A stretch of 10,747 nt of DNA from JAGMDK01 sp023128695 (lineage in GTDB: Bacteria; Planctomycetota; Phycisphaerae; UBA1845; Fen-1342), in assembly GCA_030628805.1 (NCBI GenBank), contig DAOVQG010000158.1:1-10747 (forward strand), given 5' to 3'. The notes under the pieces were generated by a model. It was not told the DNA's origin. It saw nothing but the letters and a program-made list of their open reading frames with translations, and searched no databases. The position numbers were made by a program, and so were the translations under genes. Shown here in pieces: positions 5,446-10,747 of this stretch. Each line of letters starts with the position of its first letter. The stretch's first letter is position 1.

Positions 5446-6808
5446 TCTCCAATATCGCACACGTCACGTGGCTGCCGGTGCCGGCGTGCGAGATCGCGCA
5501 GCCGCGCTTGCCGTTCTTCACTTGCAGATCGCGGAAATCGTCCGGCTTCTTTTTGCCGAAACGCGTCCACATCTCCGGATTGGCGTGGAACTTCGCCCAC
5601 TTGTTCTGCAACTGCCAAAAAATCTCGATCATCTGGAAAATGCCGGTCGCCCCCACGGCGTGCATCGAGCCGATCAGGCCGCCCGAGAGGTTGGTCGGCA
5701 GTTTGCCCTCGTAGTACGCCTCGCCGGACTCGATGAACTCGCGCCCGCGACCGTAGGGTCGCAGGCCGATGTCCTCGTAGGTCTGGATGTCGCTGATGGT
5801 GAAGGCGTCGTGGGTCTCGAGCAGATCGAGGTCCTCGACCGGGTCTTTGATGCCGGCCATGTTGTACGCCAGGTAGGACGCCATGCGTGACGCCAGGAAC
5901 GAGCTGAAACCCGGCCAGTCCTGCCGTGCGCCGGCGAAGTAGTCCTTGTATGTTTCCTCGGTCTCGTTCGGCAGCAGCAGGATCGGCATGTGCCGCCGGT
6001 CGGCCGTCCGCAGCGTGTGCGAGCCCCCGCAGATCGCCTTGAGCAGGATCGGCGTATCGGTGAGTTTGTAGGCGGTTTCCTCGTCGGCCAGGATCAGCAC
6101 CGCCGCCCCGACGCTCATCGTGCAGCACTCGAGGTACGTGAGCGGGTCAGAGACGATCTCGTTGTCGAGAACATCCTGGATGGTGTACTTGCCGGGGCTC
6201 TGTGAGAACGGCGAATAGTACGCGTATTCGCGGTTCTTGACCGCGATCTTGGCCAGCGTCTCGTGCGGCACCTGGTTTTCATACTGGTAGCGCTGGGCCA
6301 TCAGGGCGTAATACGCCGCGTACATCCAGCCCAACTCGCTCTCGAAGTCCTTGCAGGCCGCGCTGGCAATGTACGAGTTGCCCACCTTGGTGGACACGTC
6401 GTCCATCCGCTCCCAACCGACGACCGGCACGCAGTTGGCGTAGCCCGAGGCGACCGCCTGGGCCGCGGAGAGCACCGACGAGCCCCCGGTCGCCCCGCCG
6501 GTCTTGACCTCGATGTTGCCGAGCGGGTCGAAGCCGAGGTAGTCGTGGATCTTGGCGGCCGCCAGGAGCTGGTCGCCGAAGTGGTCGGCGAACTGGGAGT
6601 AAATGCACCAGTTGACCATGCGGCGGAACTCCTCGGGCTCGACCTTGAGGTCGTTCTCCTCGACCGCCATCCGCAAGGCCATGGTGCACAGCTCCGAGGT
6701 GTTTTTCTCGTGGTACTTTTTGCGGAAATCGGTCATGCCGCCCGCCACGCAGTAGACCGGTTTCTCGAATTTTGGAATCCGCAGATTCCCGCTGCCAAAC
6801 TTGATCAC
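5438..6808 (-). CDS. Thiolase-superfamily protein (acetyl-CoA acetyltransferase-like) lacking the nucleophilic Cys
   Basis: This 456-aa protein has the thiolase fold, closest in style to SCP-2/archaeal thiolases that work with a DUF35 subunit. The nucleophile region reads IEVKTGGATGGSSVL (residues 99-113), where a canonical thiolase has Cys followed by Ala-Ser/Thr-Gly-Gly. The position is Gly105 here. Other landmarks are present: HDAFT (H333), the GG...MHAVGATG loop (H383, with Ala in place of Pro), and a C-terminal Gly-rich segment (GCAISHAGTG, with C437 and H441). It may therefore be a non-condensing CoA-thioester binding or cleaving homologue, or may use another residue. The start chosen is GTG at 6806-6808, because AAGGAGG lies 6 nt upstream. 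A longer frame to a GTG at 6859 lacks such a site. The 211 nt upstream (6809-7019) hold no clear promoter or terminator. Confidence 0.88.
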   Translation of the reverse strand: MIKFGSGNLRIPKFEKPVYCVAGGMTDFRKKYHEKNTSELCTMALRMAVEENDLKVEPEEFRRMVNWCIYSQFADHFGDQLLAAAKIHDYLGFDPLGNIEVKTGGATGGSSVLSAAQAVASGYANCVPVVGWERMDDVSTKVGNSYIASAACKDFESELGWMYAAYYALMAQRYQYENQVPHETLAKIAVKNREYAYYSPFSQSPGKYTIQDVLDNEIVSDPLTYLECCTMSVGAAVLILADEETAYKLTDTPILLKAICGGSHTLRTADRRHMPILLLPNETEETYKDYFAGARQDWPGFSSFLASRMASYLAYNMAGIKDPVEDLDLLETHDAFTISDIQTYEDIGLRPYGRGREFIESGEAYYEGKLPTNLSGGLIGSMHAVGATGIFQMIEIFWQLQNKWAKFHANPEMWTRFGKKKPDDFRDLQVKNGKRGCAISHAGTGSHVTCAILEKP

Positions 6809-6814
6809 TGTCTG

Positions 6815-6820
6815 CCTCCT
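6815..6820 (-). promoter_or_regulatory. Ribosome binding site of the thiolase gene
   Basis: On the minus strand AGGAGG lies 6 nt before the GTG at 6808. This match fixes the start at residue 18 of the longest open frame. Confidence 0.85.
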
Positions 6821-7019
6821 TTTTGAGGTCAAAAAATGCCGGGTTGCAAGTGCCGGCACAGCCCACCTGATGCACTCCGGCCGAGGCAGTGACCGATGGT
6901 GCTCGATCGTGCCGCGGGACCGCGTGCATGGTGCGGAGATATGCTGGAACTCCAGCCTTTGCCGGCGCTGACGATCCCCACGCGCCGGACGCTAACTACA
7001 ACGCAATCCCCGCCGTCTG

Positions 7020-7901
7020 TCAACCGACGCGGCCATAGCGCGTTGACCGCAGAATGTGTGGCACTCGAGAGCCCAGCACGACCAGGAGGTACACCGCCCC
7101 GGCCAGCAGGATCGTCGTCGCGCCCGGCGGCAGCTCCGGCGAATAGCACAAGGCCAGCCCCGAACTGGTGAACGCCATGCTGAGCACGGCCGCCAGCAGC
7201 ATCATCTGCCACAGCGTCTTGCAGAAATGGCCGGCGATGGCGACGGGCAGGGTGAGCAGGGCGATCACCATCACGATCCCGACCACGCTGACCAGCACCA
7301 CCACCGTCAACGCCGTCAGGCACAGGAGCAGGAGGTAGTAGAATTCAACGTTGATGCCGCGCAGCCGGGCGAATTCCTCATCGAAGCAGACGGCCTGAAG
7401 CTGGTTGTAGCACAGCAGTCCGACGGCGATGACCAGCACGTCGAGCCCCCCGAGCAACCACAGATCAGAACTCGTGACCATGAGGATGTCGCCGAAGAGA
7501 TAGCTCATGGGGTCGATCGGGTACCCGGGGATGCGCATGATGAAGATCACGCCGATGGCCATGCCGATCGCCCACAGCGCCCCGATCACCGTGTCTTCCC
7601 GCTGTCGGGCCCGCAGGCTGACCACCCCGATAATCACGGCGGCCAACAGAGCCGCGGTTACCGCCCCGTACAACGGGTGGAGGAATTCCCAGTCGTAAAC
7701 CGCCCTGAAATAACAGGCCGCTCCCAACCCGCCCAACACGCAGTGCGCGATCCCGCCGGCGATATAGGTGATCCGGCGGACAACGATATAGCTGCCGATA
7801 ACCCCACAGGCGACGCTGGCCAGCAGCCCCGCCAGCAGCGCGACTTGCAGGAGCGAACTTTTCTGTAGGGCTTCAAAGAACTCCAGCACGGGACGCCTCA
7901 C
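7020..7901 (-). CDS. znuB: Zinc/manganese-type ABC importer, membrane permease
   Basis: This 293-aa integral membrane protein is the channel subunit of a cluster A-I metal importer (ABC-3 family), moving Zn2+ or Mn2+ from the binding protein into the cytoplasm. It has about eight hydrophobic segments. Family features include the SYIVVRRITYIAGGIAHCVL stretch near the N-terminus, the Y-L-F-G-D-I-L loop in the middle, and the long hydrophobic run with GIVMVIALLTLPVAIA near residue 210. The start chosen is GTG at 7899-7901, giving a 4-nt GTGA overlap with znuC. An upstream extension of the frame (to 8009) reads through znuC in another frame and is rich in Arg, so it is not credible. A downstream GTG at 7887-7889 is also possible. 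It is the last gene of the operon. Confidence 0.93.
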   Translation of the reverse strand: MRRPVLEFFEALQKSSLLQVALLAGLLASVACGVIGSYIVVRRITYIAGGIAHCVLGGLGAACYFRAVYDWEFLHPLYGAVTAALLAAVIIGVVSLRARQREDTVIGALWAIGMAIGVIFIMRIPGYPIDPMSYLFGDILMVTSSDLWLLGGLDVLVIAVGLLCYNQLQAVCFDEEFARLRGINVEFYYLLLLCLTALTVVVLVSVVGIVMVIALLTLPVAIAGHFCKTLWQMMLLAAVLSMAFTSSGLALCYSPELPPGATTILLAGAVYLLVVLGSRVPHILRSTRYGRVG

Positions 7902-8668
7902 TGAGGATGATGGTGATGCACCATTTGCACGCCGTGTCCATATAGCTCGCGGATCGAATCGCCGGTGACGTGCTCGGCTTGGTGGACCACGGCGTCGCGG
8001 TTCACGCACACGACGGTCTTGACGTACTGGGCCACGAAGCCGACGTCGTGCGACACGAGGATCACGGTCAGGCGTTTGTTCAATTCATTGAGCAGCTCGT
8101 TCATCTCGTCTTGTACAAACGGGTCGAGGTTGGCGGTCGGTTCGTCGAGCAGCAGGATTTCCGGTTCGCACGTCAGCGCGCGGGCGATCAGGACCCGTTG
8201 CCGCTGCCCGCCGGAAAGCGCCGCGAAAGGCCGCTTCGCGTACTCGGCCAGCCCGGCTTCCTCCAAAGCCACGGTCGCCTTGGTCTTGTCCACCCGGCCG
8301 AACGGGCCGAGTCGCCCAGGCCCCAGGCGGCCCATCAGGACCACGTCACACACCCGCACCGGATACTGCGGATCGAGTTGGACATGCTGCGGCATGTAGC
8401 CGATGCGACGTCGGACCTCGACCGGCGGCCGACCGAACACACGCACTCTCCCCCGCGTCGGCGCGAGCAGGCCGAGGATCAGACGCAGGAGCGTGGTCTT
8501 GCCGCCGCCGTTGGGGCCGACGATACACACGAAATCACCGCGCGGGATCGAGAAGGTGACATCCTCCAGCACCGGCGTCGTCGCATACGCGAACGAGAGG
8601 TTCTCAATCTCGATCACAGGCTCCACATTCGCGGTGTTGATCTCGTTAGCTTCCATTGGCAGCCTCAC
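7898..8668 (-). CDS. znuC: Zinc/manganese-type ABC importer, ATP-binding subunit
   Basis: This 256-aa cytoplasmic ATPase powers the importer. All nucleotide-binding motifs are intact: Walker A GPNGGGKT (residues 51-58), Q-loop Gln94 (in YMPQ), signature LSGGQ (151-155), Walker B ILLLDEP (171-177) and H-loop His207. The C-terminus ends in HHHHPQ, a possible metal-binding tail. The start is uncertain. GTG at 8666-8668 follows AAGGAGG with only 3-4 nt spacing, while an in-frame ATG at 8654-8656 is about 15 nt away from it. Both starts overlap the end of znuA (23 or 11 nt), so the genes are translationally coupled. Confidence 0.95.
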   Translation of the reverse strand: MRLPMEANEINTANVEPVIEIENLSFAYATTPVLEDVTFSIPRGDFVCIVGPNGGGKTTLLRLILGLLAPTRGRVRVFGRPPVEVRRRIGYMPQHVQLDPQYPVRVCDVVLMGRLGPGRLGPFGRVDKTKATVALEEAGLAEYAKRPFAALSGGQRQRVLIARALTCEPEILLLDEPTANLDPFVQDEMNELLNELNKRLTVILVSHDVGFVAQYVKTVVCVNRDAVVHQAEHVTGDSIRELYGHGVQMVHHHHPQ

Positions 8669-9542
8669 TTTCCTCCTTCAGAACGGTTTTGATTCTCTCC
8701 GCCATCTCTCTCAGGTTCCTAAGATAATCCCGGGCCAGCGGGTTCATCGGGACGACGACCCCGCCGATGGCCTCCGCGACCGCCTCGGCGGACTTCTTGG
8801 AAAACTGCGGCTGAACAAAGATGACCCTGATCTTGTTCGCCTGGGCCCGCTCGATGAGTTCCACCAATTGACGGGCACTCGGCCGCTTGCCCTCAACTTC
8901 GATCGGGACCTGTATCAGGCCAAACTCGTCGGCGAAGTAACCGAACGCCGGGTGGAAGACGTACACCTCCCGTCCCTTCAGCGGCGCCAGCACCTCCGCG
9001 ATCTCCGCGTGCACGCGGTCCAGATCGGCGTGAAAGGCCGCCAGATTCCGGCGGTACTGCTCGGCGTGCTCGGGATCAAGCTCGGCGAGCGTGTCGCAGA
9101 TCGTTTGAGCCTGGATCTTCACCAGCCGCGGACTGAGCCAGATGTGCGGATCATGTCCGCGATCATGGTCATGGTCGCAAGCGGGCCGGTCGCGCGACGC
9201 CAGGGCACGCAGCGGTACGTTGGCGCGGGTATCGACGACCGTTAGGTCTTTGAACATGTGCTGTAGGCGGGAAAGCAGCCTTTTCTCAAACTCGACGCCG
9301 ATGCTGAAGTAGACCTGTGCCTCGGCCAGTCGGATCATTTGCTTGGGGGTGGCCTGGTATGAGTGCGGCGATTGGCCGGGGCCGACGAGCACCTCGACCT
9401 TCACATATTCCCCGCCGACCCGCTCGACGAAATAGGCCTGCGGCACAATGCTCACGACGGCGTTCAGCTTCTCGTCCGACTTGTTCTGGGCCGCTGCCGA
9501 GGCCACCAGCGTCAACAACATGCCAACTGTCAGACTCCGCAT
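8646..9542 (-). CDS. znuA: Zinc/manganese-type ABC importer, periplasmic metal-binding protein
   Basis: This 298-aa protein of the cluster A-I (cluster 9) family captures the metal and delivers it to the permease. Residues 1-18 form a Sec signal peptide (MRSLTVGMLLTLVASAAA) with no lipobox, so export to a periplasm-like space is expected. Metal-ligand histidines are H60 (SPHSYQ), H133 (DPHIWLSP) and H197 (VFHPAFGY). A short His/Asp-rich loop (residues 123-133) precedes H133, as in zinc-type members, though it is shorter than in E. coli ZnuA. The usual Asp of the C-terminal (D)PLG motif is Asn here (N267, in VPMNPLARDY), which removes the acidic ligand typical of manganese-type members and favours zinc. 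The ATG at 9540-9542 has GGAG 7 nt upstream. The frame is open up to 9746, but that extension overlaps the RHH gene and is Arg/Ala-rich. Confidence 0.94.
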   Translation of the reverse strand: MRSLTVGMLLTLVASAAAQNKSDEKLNAVVSIVPQAYFVERVGGEYVKVEVLVGPGQSPHSYQATPKQMIRLAEAQVYFSIGVEFEKRLLSRLQHMFKDLTVVDTRANVPLRALASRDRPACDHDHDRGHDPHIWLSPRLVKIQAQTICDTLAELDPEHAEQYRRNLAAFHADLDRVHAEIAEVLAPLKGREVYVFHPAFGYFADEFGLIQVPIEVEGKRPSARQLVELIERAQANKIRVIFVQPQFSKKSAEAVAEAIGGVVVPMNPLARDYLRNLREMAERIKTVLKEESEAANGS

Positions 9543-9595
9543 AGGCTTTCTCCAGGCCGCGGTCGGCGCCGCCCGCGCGGCAGTGCAATGGCGTG

Positions 9596-9886
9596 TCAAG
9601 GCCGCGGGTGCCGGGGCACGGTCTCGTCCCGTGCACAGATAAGGTGCACTTCGTGACAGTCTGCGCACTCGTGGAGCGGGTGCCGCTGCGCGAAATTGTC
9701 CCAGTGTATTTTCTGGTTCGGCGTCAGAACGCCGGTGCCGCCACACAGGGGGCAGAAGCTGTCCAAGGCGGCCAGGATGGCCGCGCGGATAAACTCCGAG
9801 CGGTTCGGAACACTCTTCAGGGCATTGAGCAAGGAGGCGTCGGTTTTGAAGGTGACAACGGTCTCTTTTAGCTTTTGAGCGGACAT
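9596..9886 (-). CDS. Ribbon-helix-helix protein with C-terminal Cys4 zinc-ribbon-like domain; candidate metal-responsive regulator
   Basis: This 96-aa protein has two parts. Residues about 7-42 (starting KETVVTFKTD and including NRSEFIRAAILAAL) have the strand-helix-helix pattern of RHH/CopG-type DNA-binding proteins. Residues 45-84 hold CPLC (C45, C48) and HECADCHEVHLIC (H72, C74, C77, H78, H81, C84), two metal-binding knuckles. This is reminiscent of regulators that pair an RHH domain with a metal site, such as NikR, though the metal domain is different. It is the first gene after the operon promoter and lies 53 nt before znuA, so it is probably co-transcribed with the importer and may control it. 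The 12-residue tail is low complexity. The ATG at 9884-9886 has no strong ribosome binding site. The function as a regulator is inferred from fold and position only. Confidence 0.82.
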   Translation of the reverse strand: MSAQKLKETVVTFKTDASLLNALKSVPNRSEFIRAAILAALDSFCPLCGGTGVLTPNQKIHWDNFAQRHPLHECADCHEVHLICARDETVPRHPRP

Positions 9887-9935
9887 AGGGGCACCAAATC
9901 TAAGGCTGACAACGCAGTCAGCGAGTAGCGGCCTG

Positions 9936-10002
9936 CCTGCGGGACGATCCCGAACGCAGGTGTCCAGATGGCATCGGCGTCCAGGCTCGGGCCGGACGCC
10001 GA
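9936..10002 (-). other. Structured leader of the RHH-znuACB transcript (two hairpins)
   Basis: The untranslated leader between the predicted transcript start (about 10011) and the RHH start codon contains two stable stem-loops. The first has a perfect 9-bp stem (9974-9982 with 9994-10002) and an 11-nt loop. The second, at 9936-9960, pairs CCTGC with GCAGG and has an inner stem CGGGA/TCCCG. Neither is followed by a T-tract, so they are not simple terminators. I do not recognise a known riboswitch. Confidence 0.5.
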
Positions 10003-10017
10003 CGCCGAACCAGTGAG

Positions 10018-10046
10018 ATTGTATTACCGGGTATTACACGTTTCAA
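10018..10046 (-). promoter_or_regulatory. Promoter of the RHH-znuACB operon
   Basis: On the minus strand TTGAAA (10041-10046) and TACAAT (10018-10023) are separated by exactly 17 nt. Each is a 5-of-6 match to the sigma-70-type consensus. The expected start is near 10011. It is the best promoter-like sequence in the window and is correctly placed 130 nt or so before the first gene of the operon. Confidence 0.72.
10020..10038. promoter_or_regulatory. 19-bp near-perfect palindrome in the promoter spacer, candidate operator
   Basis: The sequence TGTATTACCGGGTATTACA, centred on G10029, pairs at 8 of 9 positions. It can equally be read as a direct repeat of GTATTAC at a 10-bp spacing. It lies between the -35 and -10 boxes, so a bound protein would block RNA polymerase. 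The length (19 bp) and symmetry are typical of Fur/Zur-family boxes, while two tandem 7-bp sites one helical turn apart would suit a pair of RHH dimers. Which regulator binds is not known. Confidence 0.65.
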
Positions 10047-10096
10047 GCAGGTATGTTCAGGTAGCGAACAATAGATGACGACTTAAATGCGGTGCT

Positions 10097-10483
10097 TCAA
10101 TGGACGTGGGGGTCCCTACATGCTGCGCAGCGTCCGTGGAGGACGAGGTCGTGACTCTCCATTGTGAATCCCGGGGGTACGATGTCTGCAATAAGCTCGT
10201 CGGAGCCGGGCACCTCGAATGCCCGTCCGCACTTTATGCAGTGGAAGTGGTGGTGGTGGGGCTTATCGGCGATTTCATAGCGGGGGGGTTCACCGGGTAG
10301 TCTGACGTTGGCAAGCCAGTCGCACCCGAGTAGGAGCTTGAGGGTTCTGTATACCGTTGCGATGCCGATGTTTGGTTTGATTTTCTTGGCGGCTTCGAGC
10401 ACTTCTTGGGTGCTCAAGGGCCGATCGGACTCGCGAAAGACTTGCCGAATCGCCCGCCGCTGTGAGGTATCTCGTTCTATCAC
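10097..10483 (-). CDS. Fur-family metalloregulator, Zur-like
   Basis: This is a Fur-superfamily repressor, which binds DNA as a dimer when loaded with metal. The winged-helix part ends in the recognition helix IGIATVYRTLKLL. The hinge and dimer part has HHHHFHCIKC, with CxxC pair one, and HGRCAAC, with CxxC pair two: the structural Cys4 zinc site. The His cluster fits the regulatory site. The next genes encode a zinc-type importer, so a Zur role is the likeliest, but Fur or Mur cannot be excluded. The longest frame begins with an ATG at 10534 (145 aa). I prefer the GTG at 10481-10483 (128 aa), because AAGGAG lies 10 nt before it. The ATG has no ribosome binding site and falls inside the apparent -10 box. 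Confidence 0.9.
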   Translation of the reverse strand: MIERDTSQRRAIRQVFRESDRPLSTQEVLEAAKKIKPNIGIATVYRTLKLLLGCDWLANVRLPGEPPRYEIADKPHHHHFHCIKCGRAFEVPGSDELIADIVPPGFTMESHDLVLHGRCAACRDPHVH

Positions 10484-10507
10484 CTTGCCGCCTCTCCTTC
10501 TTGACTT

Positions 10508-10522
10508 CTCGTTATCATTATC
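10508..10522. promoter_or_regulatory. Fur-box-like sequence at the regulator's promoter
   Basis: On the minus strand GATAATGATAACGAG matches the two leading hexamers (GATAAT GATAAT) of the classical enterobacterial Fur box in 11 of 12 positions, but the third hexamer is not conserved. It sits at about +5 to +19 from the predicted start, where binding would give autoregulation. It falls inside the longest ORF, so it is relevant only if the GTG at 10483 is the true start. Confidence 0.4.
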
Positions 10523-10532
10523 ATGTCCTTCC

Positions 10533-10561
10533 ATTATGATGGTTCTATCCGATGCTGTCCA
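10533..10561 (-). promoter_or_regulatory. Likely promoter of the Fur-family gene
   Basis: On the minus strand TGGACA (10556-10561) and CATAAT (10533-10538) are 17 nt apart, each one base off consensus. A perfect TTGACA lies further upstream (10575-10580) but has only a poor -10 partner (CAGCAT) at 17 nt. The predicted start is near 10526. Confidence 0.5.
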
Positions 10562-10607
10562 GTACCTGGTGCTCTGTCAACGCATAAACCTGCGGGCTCG
10601 AACGAGC

Positions 10608-10740
10608 GGGAGGGCGAGGCTCCTGCGGGAGGGCGAGGCTCCTGCGGGAGGGCGAGGCTCCTGCGGAAGGGCGAGGCTCCTGCGGAAGGGCGAGGCTCCT
10701 GCGGAAGGGCGAGGCTCCTGCGGGAGGGCGAGGCTCCTGC
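10608..10740. repeat. Seven tandem copies of a 19-bp unit
   Basis: The unit GGGAGGGCGAGGCTCCTGC repeats exactly every 19 bp at 10608, 10627, 10646, 10665, 10684, 10703 and 10722. Copies 4-6 begin GGAAGGG instead of GGGAGGG, and all else is identical. The following CGAGCC matches the continuation of the palindromic element at 3064-3115 (minus strand, CCAAGCC there), so the window probably ends inside a full copy. No coding potential is claimed. Confidence 0.95.
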
Positions 10741-10747
10741 CGAGCCA

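Noticed and set aside
6809..6859. N-terminal extension of the thiolase to a GTG at 6859
   Set aside because: The strong AAGGAGG site falls inside this extension and points to the GTG at 6808. The extra residues do not resemble a thiolase N-terminus.
6943..6956. Terminator after znuB (hairpin GCTGGA/TCCAGC)
   Set aside because: The stem is only 6 bp with a 2-nt loop, and no T-tract follows on the minus strand.
7056..7868. Plus-strand open frame of 270 codons, Gln/Asp/His-rich
   Set aside because: It is the complement of the permease gene. The odd composition follows from hydrophobic codons read backwards.
8403..9245. Plus-strand open frame of 280 codons
   Set aside because: It is antisense to znuC and znuA, whose motifs are complete.
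10575..10580. Perfect TTGACA as the -35 of the Fur-family gene
   Set aside because: The only -10 candidate at 17 nt is CAGCAT, a poor match. The TGGACA/CATAAT pair fits better, though this one cannot be fully excluded.
10608..10740. CRISPR array or iteron-type origin
   Set aside because: There are no spacers. The unit matches a dispersed palindromic element, and no replication gene or AT-rich stretch is nearby.

Overview
The window is about 10.7 kb of GC-rich bacterial DNA. Every gene I can support lies on the minus strand, so transcription runs from high to low coordinates. GTG starts are common. Intergenic spaces are full of heptamer and octamer tandem repeats and large inverted repeats whose arms are small hairpins. 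From memory, this repeat load, together with the protein families seen, best fits a Planctomycetota genome or metagenome contig. That assignment is an inference, because no rRNA or taxonomic marker is present.

Right-hand module (about 10607 down to 7020), metal homeostasis. A Fur-family (Zur-like) regulator comes first. It is followed by a small ribbon-helix-helix protein with a Cys4-type C-terminus, and then a complete zinc/manganese-type ABC importer: binding protein (znuA), ATPase (znuC) and permease (znuB). The last four genes are tightly packed, with 53 nt between the RHH gene and znuA, a short overlap between znuA and znuC, and a 4-nt GTGA overlap between znuC and znuB. A consensus-like promoter (TTGAAA, 17 nt, TACAAT) precedes the RHH gene. 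Its spacer is almost entirely filled by a 19-bp near-perfect palindrome, a strong candidate operator. The regulator gene has its own likely promoter and a Fur-box-like sequence, which also argue for a GTG start downstream of the longest ORF's ATG.

Middle module (6808 to 4653). A thiolase-superfamily protein lacking the usual nucleophilic cysteine is followed by its expected partner, a Zn-ribbon/OB-fold (DUF35-type) protein. A composite inverted-repeat element of about 280 bp separates them, and it even supplies the thiolase stop codon.

Left module (4499 to 541). This holds an 85-aa unknown protein translationally coupled to a gamma-type carbonic anhydrase, a Mut7-C/zinc-ribbon protein whose C-terminus runs into an inverted repeat, an apparently solitary amino DNA methyltransferase, and a two-TM protein with a coiled-coil/TPR-like cytoplasmic part. 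The window opens with 74 perfectly phased heptamers and ends with seven copies of a 19-bp unit, which is an arm of the inverted repeat seen near 3.1 kb.

The points most worth following up are the palindromic operator plus RHH/Zn-ribbon protein in the importer operon, the Cys-less thiolase/DUF35 pair, and the compensatory base changes in the repeat arms.
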